DNA of 64,000 nt from Halomicrobium urmianum (GCF_020217425.1 NZ_CP084090.1:2294001-2358000), one strand, 5' to 3'; shown: positions 33,424 to 42,506, numbered from the stretch's first letter. Notes: generated by a model from the sequence alone, not told the origin. Program-made: numbers and translations.

Positions 33424-35670
33424 TCAGCGTCGCCCGAACAGCTCCTCAGTCAACGACCGGCTCTGTGGTCGCTCGGCCAGGAGAACGCTCGCGTCCACGT
33501 CGTCGACGACGTCGACGAAGAGCGCCCCGCGGACGATCCGCGAGAGGAGACCGCGCTCGGTCACTCCCAGGATCAGGAGGGTGTGCTCGGAAGCCGCGTC
33601 CTCGATCGCGGCCTCGACGTCGCCGGACTCGACCGCGAGGGTCGCGTCTCGAAGGCCGTGGTCTTCGGCCCACTGGTTCAGGAACGCTCGGCCCTCGGGC
33701 TCCTCGTCGGCGACGTGCAGCAGCGTCACGCGCGCACCGGTCACGTCTCGAAGTGCGGCCGCGACTTCCGCGGAGAGGTCCGAGGAGGGGCCGCCCGCCG
33801 TCGGGACCAGCACTCGCTCCGGGTCCAACGAGTTCCCGTCCAGCACGAGTACGTCGCACGGCAGTTCGTGAGCGAGTTCGTCCAGGGTCCCTTCGGCGCG
33901 TCCCGCAGCGAGGTGGTTTCCGCCGCGCCCCATCACGAGCGCGTCGGCGTCGTCCTCGGCGGCATCGAACACCTCCGCGAGGCCCCTGTGAGAGACGATG
34001 GTCCGGGTCTCGACCGGGACGTCGAAGGCCTCGGCATCGCGCCTCGCGTCTGCCAGCAGGCGTTCGGACTCGGTCTCGGTGCGCTGGGTCTGGACCACGT
34101 CCAGCGGCGTCTGGTCGGGAACGGTCACGACGTGAATCGCGAGGACCGTCCCGCCCTTCGCAGCGGCCAGGGCGCCCGCGAGCGTGACGAGCGCGCCCTC
34201 GGACCGCGGGTTCGAGAGGGCGACCATGACGGTCGGTCCGTCCCCGCCATTCGGCGCGACGGCGTCAGCGGCGTCGGCCACCGGTCCGGGAACGGTCTCC
34301 CTGTTGTCCCGGAGGAACGACGAGAGCACTCCCTCCCGGGGCGTCCGCGAGCGGGCGTAGAGGGCGTACCAGGTCAGCGCGAGGACGACGAACAGCCCCG
34401 CGAGCGCGATCTCAATCGCGTCCATGAACGCCACGAGGCCGAGCGAGAGGAGGGATCCGACGATCGGCGTCACCGGGTACAGCGGGACCTCGAAGTCCGG
34501 ATCGTACTCGGAGTCGGCCTCGCGGAAGACGATCAGCGCGACGTTCATCAGCGCGTAGACGATCAGGTGCAGCACCGAGGCCGCCTTCGCCAGTATCTCG
34601 ATATCCCGACCCAACAGGGCCACGAAGACGACAATCATCGCGCCGGTGACGAGGATCGACCGGTAGGGCGTGGCGTAGCTCGGGTGGATCTCGTTGAGCC
34701 AGTCGGTGACGATGCGGTCCCGACCCATGGCGAAGTTGATGCGGGCCGACGCGAGGATCGACGCGTTGGCAGAGGAGGCCGTCGCCAGCAGGGCGCCGAG
34801 CGTCATTACCGTCGCCGCCGCGGCCGCAACGCCCTCGACGGGACCGAGCGACGCCGGGAAGGCGACCTCGGCCGCCTGGGCGACGGGCGCGTCGTCGCTG
34901 AGGTCCGGCCAGGAGACGACGCCCAGCATGATCGACACCAGGATCGCGTAGAGGACGGTCACGATGCCGACGCTCCCGATGACCGCCAGCGGGAGGTTCC
35001 GGCCGGGGTTCTTCAGCTCCTCGGCGACGGTGGCGATCTTCGCGTACCCGAGGAAGGAGACGAACACCAGCGCCGTCCCCGGCAGGATGGCGCTCGCGCC
35101 GAACGGCGCCAGGCCGCCGCTGCCGGTCAGCGTCCCGTAGTCGAAGGCGAACCAGCCCGCGACCGCGAAGGCAGTGAGAATCGCCAACAGTAGCGTGACG
35201 ATGACCGTCTGGACGCCGCCGGTCTCCTTCGCACCCACGTAGTTGACGCCGACGAACGCCAGCCCCGCCAGCATGGCACCCACCTGGATCTCGTTGAGGA
35301 AGAGCACGCTCGGCAGCGGTGCGAGGGTCGCGAGGTACTGGCCGAACCCGATGCAGTAGAACGCGGAGGCGAAGGCCAGCCCCATCCAGTCGCCCATGCC
35401 GGCGATCGAACCGAAGATCGGTCCCAGCGACCGGTTAACGTAGTAGTACCCGCCGCCAGCCTTCGGCATGGCCGTCCCCAGTTCCGAGACCGACAGCGCG
35501 TTCACCATGGCGATGATCCCGCCGGCAACGAACGAGACCACGACGACGGGCCCGGCCTCGCTCGCGGCGACCCCCGGCAGCACGAAGATCCCGGCGCCGA
35601 TCATCGTCCCGATGCCGATAGTCAGCGCGGAGACGAGGCCGAGGTCTTTGGCGAGTTCTTCGTCAGTCAC
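33424..35670 (-). CDS. APC-family amino-acid permease fused to two UspA domains
   Basis: The 748-aa product has about 12 membrane helices in residues 10-440. These show the APC family start (GLVSALTIGIGTMIGAGIFVLPG) and a substrate-site helix with FVSFLGYAKIATVAEELKNP. Two UspA-type nucleotide-binding domains follow at about 475-605 and 610-740. The tandem Usp tail is known in haloarchaeal cationic amino-acid or amine transporters and presumably gates transport by nucleotide. The substrate is unknown. A free UspA gene lies upstream on the same strand, and hairpins separate the two. Confidence 0.87.
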   Translation of the reverse strand: MTDEELAKDLGLVSALTIGIGTMIGAGIFVLPGVAASEAGPVVVVSFVAGGIIAMVNALSVSELGTAMPKAGGGYYYVNRSLGPIFGSIAGMGDWMGLAFASAFYCIGFGQYLATLAPLPSVLFLNEIQVGAMLAGLAFVGVNYVGAKETGGVQTVIVTLLLAILTAFAVAGWFAFDYGTLTGSGGLAPFGASAILPGTALVFVSFLGYAKIATVAEELKNPGRNLPLAVIGSVGIVTVLYAILVSIMLGVVSWPDLSDDAPVAQAAEVAFPASLGPVEGVAAAAATVMTLGALLATASSANASILASARINFAMGRDRIVTDWLNEIHPSYATPYRSILVTGAMIVVFVALLGRDIEILAKAASVLHLIVYALMNVALIVFREADSEYDPDFEVPLYPVTPIVGSLLSLGLVAFMDAIEIALAGLFVVLALTWYALYARSRTPREGVLSSFLRDNRETVPGPVADAADAVAPNGGDGPTVMVALSNPRSEGALVTLAGALAAAKGGTVLAIHVVTVPDQTPLDVVQTQRTETESERLLADARRDAEAFDVPVETRTIVSHRGLAEVFDAAEDDADALVMGRGGNHLAAGRAEGTLDELAHELPCDVLVLDGNSLDPERVLVPTAGGPSSDLSAEVAAALRDVTGARVTLLHVADEEPEGRAFLNQWAEDHGLRDATLAVESGDVEAAIEDAASEHTLLILGVTERGLLSRIVRGALFVDVVDDVDASVLLAERPQSRSLTEELFGRR

Positions 35671-35673
35671 GCC

Positions 35674-35799
35674 GACTCACCCCCGTGGTGAGTCGATCGG
35701 GAGTGACGAAGAACACTGAGTCGCTCATACGAGATCACCTCTCGTGGTGATCGCGTGAGCGGGGGAGCAGTCAGAGTCAGTCACGGGAGATCACTCCCG
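35674..35799 (-). promoter_or_regulatory. Row of three hairpins between the two Usp genes
   Basis: Three perfect inverted repeats lie in 126 bases. GACTCACC/GGTGAGTC (35674-35694) has a 5-base loop. GATCACC/GGTGATC (35733-35752) is extended by GCTCA/TGAGC at 35723 and 35756. CGGGAG/CTCCCG (35784-35799) spans the stop of the upstream gene. The first two share the CACC...GGTGA core. They could be terminators, RNA-processing sites or protein-binding sites. Confidence 0.6.
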
Positions 35800-36216
35800 C
35801 TCGGGGTCGGGCAGTGACACCACCGGAACCGCCGGGTCGGTAGTCAGGCGGGTCGCGGTGTCGCCGGTGAGCAGTCGCACGATGCGGCTCCCGCTGCGAG
35901 GGCGGAAGACCAGCGCCGTCGCGCCAACGTCCTCGGCCGCCTCGAACAGCGTTACGACGACGTCGGTGCCGTAGTCGGTCCGCGTGTCGACCGCGACGTC
36001 GGCGCCCAGGCGCACCTCGACGACGGCGAGGTACTCGGCGGCATCCTCCCGGCGCTTCTCCAGCGGCGCCTTGTCGATCGCCCCGCCACCCTTCTCGATC
36101 ACGTGGACGGCCGTGACCCGGCTGACCTCGTCGAGGTGCGGCGCCAGCGCTGCGACCGTGGCCTCCGCGTCGGCCTCGCTCGCGACGGGCACGAGCACGT
36201 GGTCGAGCAGCGTCAC
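35791..36216 (-). CDS. Universal stress protein (UspA family)
   Basis: The 141-aa product has the UspA fold: DHVLVPVASEADAEATVAAL at the N-terminus and FRPRSGSRIVRLLTGDTATR near the C-terminus. The canonical nucleotide motif is only partly matched. It lies upstream of, and is co-oriented with, the permease-UspA fusion, so the two probably form a unit. The hairpins between may set their relative expression. Confidence 0.85.
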   Translation of the reverse strand: MTLLDHVLVPVASEADAEATVAALAPHLDEVSRVTAVHVIEKGGGAIDKAPLEKRREDAAEYLAVVEVRLGADVAVDTRTDYGTDVVVTLFEAAEDVGATALVFRPRSGSRIVRLLTGDTATRLTTDPAVPVVSLPDPERE

Positions 36217-36393
36217 AGGTCGTCGTCACCTCCCGTGAGCGATTCCATGTGCGGGGGCTGGCCCTTCCCAAACATAAGAATGTCGGTGTGTTTACTCGAT
36301 CCGAAAATATCACCCGATCATTCTAGGGTTACCGTAATCTAGCGGTACTATTTTACTCAACGGTGAATGTCCTCGGAACGGCGGTGTCAAGTA

Positions 36394-37176
36394 ATGCCCG
36401 AGTATACTGCCGGCATGGACTACCGGCTCGACGAGATCGACCGACGGATCGTTTACGAGTTGATGCGGGACGCCCGCGACACGTCGGCGCCGGAGATCGC
36501 AGAGCAGGTCAACGTCTCTCCGGGGACTATCAGGAACCGGATCAACCAGCTCGAGGACCACGGGATCATCAAGGGATACGCGGCGTCGGTCGACTTTGAG
36601 CGCGCGGACGGGCGGCTGACCAACCTCTACATGTGCAACGCCCCCATCTCGGAGCGGGAGTCGCTCGCCCGCGAGGTCAGCGCCATCCCCGGCGTGATCA
36701 ACGTCCGCGAGCTGATGACCGGCCGGCGAAACCTCCACGTGCTGGCGGTCGGCGAGGACACCGAGGACCTCCGCCGCATCTCGCGGGCCCTCTCCCGGCT
36801 CGGGATCGACATCGAGGACGAAGATCTCGTCCAGACGGAGACGACCAGCCCCTACGACGCCTTCGGACCCGACGAGGATCGCCCCGCCGCCGGCGCGACC
36901 GACTTCATCAGCCTCGCCGGTGACGCCAGCGTCGTCGACGTGACCGTCCAGTCTGATGCGCCAATCGTCGACCGGACACTGGCGGACGCAGTCCAGTCGG
37001 GCATCCTCGAGGAGAGCTCGCTGGTGATCGCCATCGAACGGGACGACCGAACGCTGACCCCGCACGGTGAGACGGTGATCCGCCCAGACGACATTGTGAC
37101 CATCCTCTGCCGGGGTGGCGACCCCGAGCAAGTGGTGTCCGGATTCGTCGCCGACGGAACCCGGCCGGAACTGTGA
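36394..37176 (+). CDS. Lrp/AsnC regulator fused to a TrkA_C (RCK_C) domain
   Basis: From 36394 the product is 260 aa. It has an Lrp-type HTH (SAPEIAEQVNVSPGTIRNRI), a RAM-like middle domain, and from about residue 165 a TrkA_C domain (VVDVTVQSDAPIVDRTLADA, ending IRPDDIVTILCRGGD). RCK_C domains bind small ligands, c-di-AMP in several proteins. Possible starts are 36367, 36394 and 36415; a TATA-like ACTATTTTAC at about 36348 favours 36394. The GTG of the next gene overlaps its stop. It is a paralogue of the 28611 regulator. Confidence 0.85.
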   Translation: MPEYTAGMDYRLDEIDRRIVYELMRDARDTSAPEIAEQVNVSPGTIRNRINQLEDHGIIKGYAASVDFERADGRLTNLYMCNAPISERESLAREVSAIPGVINVRELMTGRRNLHVLAVGEDTEDLRRISRALSRLGIDIEDEDLVQTETTSPYDAFGPDEDRPAAGATDFISLAGDASVVDVTVQSDAPIVDRTLADAVQSGILEESSLVIAIERDDRTLTPHGETVIRPDDIVTILCRGGDPEQVVSGFVADGTRPEL

Positions 37177-37318
37177 TCCGCGTCCTCCTCCAGCGGCTGT
37201 TTCCGACGGACGCCTCGCTGTACGAGTGTCGCCAGTGCGGGACCGCGATGGCGGAACGCGCCGAGGCCTGCCGGAATGCGAGGTCCCTGAGATTGCACGC
37301 TACGACATCGACGAGTAG
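37173..37318 (+). pseudogene. Frameshifted small zinc-ribbon gene
   Basis: From the GTG at 37173 the frame reads MIRVLLQRLFPTDASLYEC, RQCGTAMAERAEACRN, and then turns to nonsense. In the next frame the end is CEVPEIARYDIDE and stop at 37318. One missing T after the AAT near 37278 would restore a continuous 48-aa protein with both knuckles, C-x2-C and C-x2-C. It is either a real inactivating deletion or a sequencing error. The start overlaps the upstream regulator's stop, so it was once co-translated with it. Confidence 0.7.
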
Positions 37319-37357
37319 GATCGTGGACGTCCGACCGGGGACGAATCGATCGGGAAA

Positions 37358-37690
37358 CTACGACTGTCGATCCGCCGGCTCGTAGACGAACCGCTCGACC
37401 GGGCCGGCGATTCGGCCGGTTCGCAGTTCCCCGTCGCGTAGGGGCCGATCACGACCCCGGTGAATCCACTGTCGACCTCCGTCGAGAGGTACGTCGCCCG
37501 TGCTTCGGCCAGTTCCTTCCCGTCGACGAGGAACCGGTACCGCTCCGCCCGGCGTCGATCCCCAGCGCCACGGGCTCCTCGACCGGTCTCCGGGCCACCG
37601 CCTCGGTCGCGTCGCCGATCCGCAGGCGGACGACCGCCTCCCGCCGGTCGCCCCCGACGACGCACAGCGCACAGGGTGCCGTTCCTCCAC
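37358..37690 (-). pseudogene. Decayed C-terminal domain resembling GH43-type glycosidases
   Basis: Three minus-strand frames carry consecutive pieces of what looks like one beta-sandwich domain: VVRLRIGDATEAVARRPVEE, then YRFLVDGKELAEARATYLST with VDSGFTGVVIGPYATGN, then GPVERFVYEP and stop. The order and the GFTG...YATGN block resemble the C-terminal region of GH43 glycoside hydrolases. At least two frameshifts break it, and no catalytic part is present. The family assignment is from memory and tentative. Confidence 0.45.
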
Positions 37691-37906
37691 CACCGGCGCG
37701 ACCCCCGCCTCGTCGCCCGGAGCGGAACTGAACCGCACGCACTCTCCGAGCAGTACGACCGTTCATACGGATATTGCCAAGCGCTCTCACACCCGGGACA
37801 ACGGCAATTTGAGGCGACTGGAGGTCAAGAATTAGTAGTATGGGTGTCACGAAGTCCTCCCCTCATATATTAGGTGTTTCATTTATTGATGTGCATGTCG
37901 TCAGGT

Positions 37907-38116
37907 ATGACGATGAGTGTTCTTCAGCAACTCCAGGGATTCATACGGTCTCAAAACCAGCCAGAACAACCAGACGACACTGAAAGGCAGTCAGAATGTC
38001 TCTATCACTGTGATTCGTGCAATCAGACGTACGTAAGCAGGACGATGGAATCGTGTCCCGGGTGCGAAGGCGCTATCGAAAACGTCCCGACCGGACGAGA
38101 CCTCGGACAGGTCTGA
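37907..38116 (+). CDS. Small zinc-ribbon protein
   Basis: The product reads MTMSVLQQLQGFIRSQNQPE and then a ribbon with CDSCNQTY and CPGCEGAIENVP. The C-x2-C pairs are about 16 residues apart. Starts at 37907 and 37913 are equally possible, giving 69 or 67 aa. A CTCATATATTAGG element near 37861 is a likely promoter. Function is unknown. Confidence 0.72.
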   Translation: MTMSVLQQLQGFIRSQNQPEQPDDTERQSECLYHCDSCNQTYVSRTMESCPGCEGAIENVPTGRDLGQV

Positions 38117-38174
38117 AACCGGCGACTCCACAGGCCGGCAAAAATATTTGGCCGTGGGGTTATGTCCGTAGCTT

Positions 38175-38189
38175 TACTTCTCTGAAGTA
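38175..38189 (+). promoter_or_regulatory. Inverted repeat at the DUF7344 gene start, candidate autoregulatory operator
   Basis: TACTTC, TCT, GAAGTA is a perfect 6-bp inverted repeat ending 5 bases before the ATG at 38195. It overlaps the weak TATA (CTTTACTTC) and the expected transcription start. A wHTH protein is encoded immediately downstream. Confidence 0.5.
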
Positions 38190-38194
38190 GATCA

Positions 38195-38563
38195 ATGTCC
38201 TATACGCTTGCTGGGGGAGACACGGAAGACACGCGGATCGACGCTCAGGAGGCTGCACGTGAGGACGCTCTCGATACCTACTTCACGGTCCTTTCGAACC
38301 AGCGCCGTCGCCGCGTCCTCGACTGTCTGCGGGAGTACGAGACGCCGATAGCGCTGGCCGACCTGGCGGACGAAGTTGCTGTCCGCGAGTACGATTCCCC
38401 CGTCACCGAGATCCCGGCCGAGGAGGTCAAGGAGATCTACGTCTCGCTGTACCACGTCCACGTCCCGCGGATAGCGGATGCCGACTTGATAGAATACGAC
38501 CAGGAAGACGACCTGGTGACGCTGTTGGACGACGGCCAGGAGCTGATCGAGGTCATCCCGTAG
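38195..38563 (+). CDS. Haloarchaeal wHTH protein (DUF7344-like)
   Basis: The 122-aa product has the common haloarchaeal pattern TYFTVLSNQRRRRVLDCLRE, then PIALADLADEVAVRE and a partner helix ending in LYHVHVPRIADADLIEYD. This is a winged-helix DNA-binding domain. The C-terminal strand pair (LVTLLDDGQELIEVIP) forms the wing. Such genes often regulate themselves or neighbours. The DUF number is from memory. Confidence 0.82.
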   Translation: MSYTLAGGDTEDTRIDAQEAAREDALDTYFTVLSNQRRRRVLDCLREYETPIALADLADEVAVREYDSPVTEIPAEEVKEIYVSLYHVHVPRIADADLIEYDQEDDLVTLLDDGQELIEVIP

Positions 38564-38586
38564 CAGCGATTCGGGACCGCTCGGTC

Positions 38587-39042
38587 TCAGTCGTCGCCGG
38601 TACGAAGAACCGACAGCCGGAACTGATCGAACTCGCTGATCACGTCGAGGAACTCGCCCGGATCGACCGGCTTCTCGATGACGGCGTCCTCGTCTGCGTC
38701 GTGATCGAGGTCGCGAGATTCGATGACGTCTTCGTCCATTCCGGAGAGAACGATAACGGGGCCGTCGTCCAGTTGGGGATGATGTTTGATCTCGTGGAGG
38801 ACGTCCTCGCCGTCCACTCTGGGCAATCGGAGGTCTAACAGGACCATGTCCGGACGGGGCGCATCTTCGTAGTCGCCCCGGCGGTGAACGAAGTCCAGTG
38901 CTTGCTGGCCGTCGGCAACTGTGTGCAGTTGGTTGTTGATGTGACCGTCGCTGAAGGCCTCTTCGACGAGGCGTACGTCCCCTGGATTATCTTCGACCAG
39001 CAGTATCTCCGCCTCGTCGGGAGTGGAGGGCCGGCGGTCCAT
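38587..39042 (-). CDS. Stand-alone response-regulator receiver protein
   Basis: The 151-aa product is one CheY-like domain. It has the acidic pair in ILLVEDNPGD (E17, D18), the phospho-acceptor D70 in DMVLLDLRLPRV, and the conserved lysine in VIEKPVDPGEFL. The HINNQLHTVADGQQALDF stretch is typical of Rcp1-like regulators that partner histidine kinases. No kinase gene is adjacent. It is convergent with the DUF7344-like gene. Confidence 0.9.
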   Translation of the reverse strand: MDRRPSTPDEAEILLVEDNPGDVRLVEEAFSDGHINNQLHTVADGQQALDFVHRRGDYEDAPRPDMVLLDLRLPRVDGEDVLHEIKHHPQLDDGPVIVLSGMDEDVIESRDLDHDADEDAVIEKPVDPGEFLDVISEFDQFRLSVLRTGDD

Positions 39043-39176
39043 GCGTGGACCTACTGGTGGGGGAGCATAAGCGACTTGGGTGAGAGGACTCAGAAATCAA
39101 GTGTTCCCAACGTAGTGGCTGAAAACTACGTACGCCGGCTGAACGGCTCGCCGAACTCCAGAACCGGACTCGAATC

Positions 39177-39186
39177 TTTATATTCT
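39177..39186 (+). promoter_or_regulatory. TATA box for the 39206 membrane gene
   Basis: CTTTATATTC is centred 25 bases upstream of the ATG at 39206, predicting a leaderless mRNA. Confidence 0.6.
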
Positions 39187-39205
39187 AGCGGGAGTTATTC
39201 AATTA

Positions 39206-39559
39206 ATGGTACTCGATCCTCTGGGCACTGCGGGGACCGGGTTCTGTCTCGGTATCGTCACTCTCGCGTTCGTGGTCCTTCGTTTCGTGACCGCGGACAT
39301 CCACGATACGACCGCTTGGGCTGCGTTTCGGGTGGGCTACCCGGTCAGGACGATAGCAGTCGTCGCCTGTCTGGCCGCCGTCTTCCTCGCAGTCGGGCGG
39401 CCGGTCGGCACGGTCCATCTGATCGGCCGGACGATCGACACTGCCACCATGCTGAGCGTCGGCCTCTGGGGGACGCTAGTTGGCCTCCTCGTCCAGGTGG
39501 CGCTGCTACTGGGCCTCGTCCTCGCCGATCGAACCGTCACTGGCTTGGGGGTCGAGTAA
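39206..39559 (+). CDS. Small membrane protein, four predicted spans
   Basis: The 117-aa product is mostly hydrophobic (GFCLGIVTLAFVVLRFV; RTIAVVACLAAVFLAV; LWGTLVGLLVQVALLLGLVL). Short polar loops separate about four helices. No family is recognised. The TATA box at leaderless distance supports the start. Confidence 0.7.
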   Translation: MVLDPLGTAGTGFCLGIVTLAFVVLRFVTADIHDTTAWAAFRVGYPVRTIAVVACLAAVFLAVGRPVGTVHLIGRTIDTATMLSVGLWGTLVGLLVQVALLLGLVLADRTVTGLGVE

Positions 39560-39769
39560 TTCCCGTGCACTTCGCCAGTCAGCTCCTCTACGTCGCGGGA
39601 TATCTGGGGGCATAACTGCGTAACCACTGTGTTACTAGTACATAGAATGACAGAAAACATCCTACACGAGGACCAATCGCGTCGCAAGCGCCGACGGATT
39701 TCAATCTTCTTTTGACAACCGCCAACCGTATCGGGAGAGGTGAGCGGGTCGCGATCGACGACTAGAGCG

Positions 39770-40024
39770 TCACTCGTCAAGCTGGGTCGCATCGACCACT
39801 GTGAGTAGTTCAGCAGTCAGTGCATCGAGGACGTCATCGTGTTCTTCGCGTCTGCTATCTGGTGACGGTTCCCAGAGTTCTAGCTTGTATTCGCCGGCCG
39901 CAGTCATCGTCCTGTTGACCGTGTTCATCATTATAACAGAATTCCGATATATGATGGCTGCCCGACGTTCGTTGACCTCCAGATATTCGATTCCGGCAGC
40001 ATCGAAACCGGCGCTGAGATCCAC
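39770..40024 (-). CDS. Hypothetical small protein
   Basis: The 84-aa frame starts with GTG at 40024 and reads FDAAGIEYLEVNERRAAIIY, then RNSVIMMNTVNRTMTAAGEY and an acidic C-terminus (EHDDVLDALTAELL). Its composition is haloarchaeal and better than the overlapping plus-strand frame. No family is recognised. It marks the edge of the AT-richer accessory region. Confidence 0.5.
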   Translation of the reverse strand: MDLSAGFDAAGIEYLEVNERRAAIIYRNSVIMMNTVNRTMTAAGEYKLELWEPSPDSRREEHDDVLDALTAELLTVVDATQLDE

Positions 40025-42187
40025 CTGTTCAGAGAGTGCATAGCGCTAGGTTGGTCCATCGTCCCCCATCCTGCTCCACCCTTCTTTCTCTCTGTACTAG
40101 TGTTGCACGAAAGTTGGACTTGGGTCAAGTTGTCCCGATTGCGATGTCCTCTTAGCTGATGGCCTCGCCACAACCATAACTAATACTATAGTAACAAATT
40201 TATTATTAATCCGGTGTTTCGACGCTACGATGTGAATCTTTGCTTTGGATATTCACCCTGTCCTGTGTTCGACATACCGGACGCGTATTTCGCTGTACTT
40301 GCGCCCATATTTCGTGATTCTGTACCCACGGCGTGATTTTCCTAATCGGATTTCAGGGCGGTTTGAGTCGGTTACAACCGATAATTTGCTCAGCTCCAGA
40401 TTTCCTATTTCGGACAGATGCTCCGGATGTTCGACGTACGCGGCTCGTTCTTCTCCAGGCTGATGTGGACAGGAATTGTCGATACGCGGACGTAGACGCC
40501 TTGTAGGGGCGTATCTTGGCTATCTCTGGATCGTTGACCGACTACGAAATCCAGACTGCATTCTCGTTCCGATAGCCTCGTGCAATCCCTCCGGCGGCTG
40601 TGAGCGACGAAGTCGCTCAGTTGGTCGGCCCTCATAGTCGTTTCATACCCGAAAACAGAGCTATATGGAGCGTTAACTACCGGTTTGGTGGGGTCATATT
40701 CTGATTCTCGTCCGGTAATAGAGAAGAGGCCAACGAGCAACAAGAACTAGACAGACCATCCAGAGCGCGACCCACGCGTACATAAACACTCGAGAGAGCT
40801 GCCAGATCCGGAGAGCAGACCAGAACGAGGGACGAGAGACAGGCGATCGAGACCGACCAGATACCCCATCCAAGCGTTCCTAATCGGTCGCCGTCGTGCG
40901 GTTAGCCGATCGCGGACGAGTCGACTGGAATCGACGCAGCGACAACCACAGAGAAACGACCGACAAGCGCCCCAGCAGTCCATAGCACTTCGAGCACGAC
41001 CTGGGCGGACGGCTCCCCGCAAACCGATACATCGTCGCGAGAACCCTACAGACGGCGAATAGGCGGACGCTGGCAGGGGTGCCAACACCGCAGACTATAC
41101 TGCCGTCGACGAACCGACTCGACCGGTCACGTATCCACACCAGCACGCTCTGCCCCCCTACAGACCACCGGGCTGCACTCGTCCTAATCGGTTGCAGTCT
41201 GGCGATTCTGGGCTGTCGAGAGCGGCCGAACAACGGGGGATAACCCCGTCCGGAAGTGCCCTCTGAGTTCTCGCTCGATGCTCGCTGGTCGCCTGTACGA
41301 CGCCCGTAACTGCCCGTCACGGCTGCTTCTAAGTCGTTCTTGGATACACGGCAGGTCCTCTCCGTCGTACTCGCCGCCCTCGCCCTGCCACTAGTTATCT
41401 CGGTTCCTCATTCATCATCCTCTCTTGCGGACGAGCGGGCTATCTAGGAACCTCCGAAGACAGGCGGAGGGCTATCGAGCGCACCGCTCTGGGTATACAG
41501 CGCCGTTTGAGTATCTAGGATCCCCGCTGATGACTATCGGCGGACGCCGATCGACAGTCAATCACCGTCGACGGTGTCACTCCTGCCCCGATCAACAGCA
41601 CTCGACTGTTCGAATCGAGCAGCGCCGTCGGTATTCCGAGAAAGTATCATATGATCCATCATACTTCACAACGGTCAGCAGAATTATGATAATCTGTCGA
41701 CGGGCGCAACGCCAGCGTTACGGTGGGGCCGACGCTCCAGTTGTACATGGTCGGCGGTCGTGTGTCCGGGACTGGGGCCCGCTTTCCACTCGAGGTCAGA
41801 TCGATCAATCGAGGAATCCATCGTGTTTCTCGCGATAGTCGAGGGGCATCCGTCGACGCGTACTGATGGGCCGAGATGTAGTGTTCATGTAACATTCCAT
41901 ATCTATAGGGTATGTGGTGTTTCGCCCTTTCGCGACGGATCATCGGACCGATTGCGAAGCCTCATAGCCGTCGCTGGTCAGTCCCCTCGCGGTCTCCATC
42001 TTGGGTCTCGGTTGCACCGGAGTCACGTACTGGTCTCGGGTTGGGGCTGATGGAGATTGGACGGGTCCATCCACCAACGCCTCAACGAAGACCACCCCGG
42101 GCAGCGCGGACCGGTTCTCGTCGCAGCGCGTAATTTATTTGCCCCCGAGAGTGGTGCGGGCACCCTCGCGTGCCTGCAGTGATTCCA
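40025..42187. other. 2.1-kb gene-poor, AT-richer stretch with decayed coding traces
   Basis: All frames are broken by stops, and the longest have non-haloarchaeal composition. On the minus strand at about 40700-41000, pieces of a membrane protein seem visible in two frames (IWSVSIACLSSLVLV, then FMYAWVALWMVCLVLVARWP), as if a gene had lost frame. I see no tRNA, transposase or CRISPR repeat. TAATTTATTT near 42130 is probably the promoter of the next gene. Confidence 0.5.
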
Positions 42188-42364
42188 ATGACTACCATGG
42201 ACGACGATGTATTCTCCGACCTTGCAGCGGACCTCGAAGCGTGGCTGGCGACGCAGTCCCAGGATGGCGCCCCCGATCTCGTGCTGGTCGGACTCCTGCG
42301 CGGCTACGCCGACGAAATCGAACGCCACGGGTACGTTCCGCGGTCGTGGCTGTCTGACGAGTAA
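42188..42364 (+). CDS. Small acidic protein (58 aa)
   Basis: The product reads MTTMDDDVFSDLAADLEAWL and ends in LLRGYADEIERHGYVPRSWL. It is a compact helical protein of a kind common on haloarchaeal mobile regions. The ATG at 42188 or 42197 is possible. The function is unknown. Confidence 0.6.
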   Translation: MTTMDDDVFSDLAADLEAWLATQSQDGAPDLVLVGLLRGYADEIERHGYVPRSWLSDE

Positions 42365-42506
42365 CGATTCACGGTTCACAGACATCAGCAACGGTATCGA
42401 CCCAATCACACGGATCAGCAAGTCCAAGCGTCTCCATTGAGACACCACCACACGAGCATGAGCAGCACGAACTCCACACTCACTCCCGTCGACGAGTTAG
42501 CCTAAC

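Noticed and set aside
33465-35193. Plus-strand frames opposite the permease-UspA gene
   Set aside because: They are Arg/Pro-rich and have no start context; the minus-strand gene has clear APC and UspA motifs.
40245-41943. Several 70-140-codon frames on both strands
   Set aside because: They overlap one another, have non-haloarchaeal amino-acid composition and match no family I know; treated as a decayed, gene-poor region.
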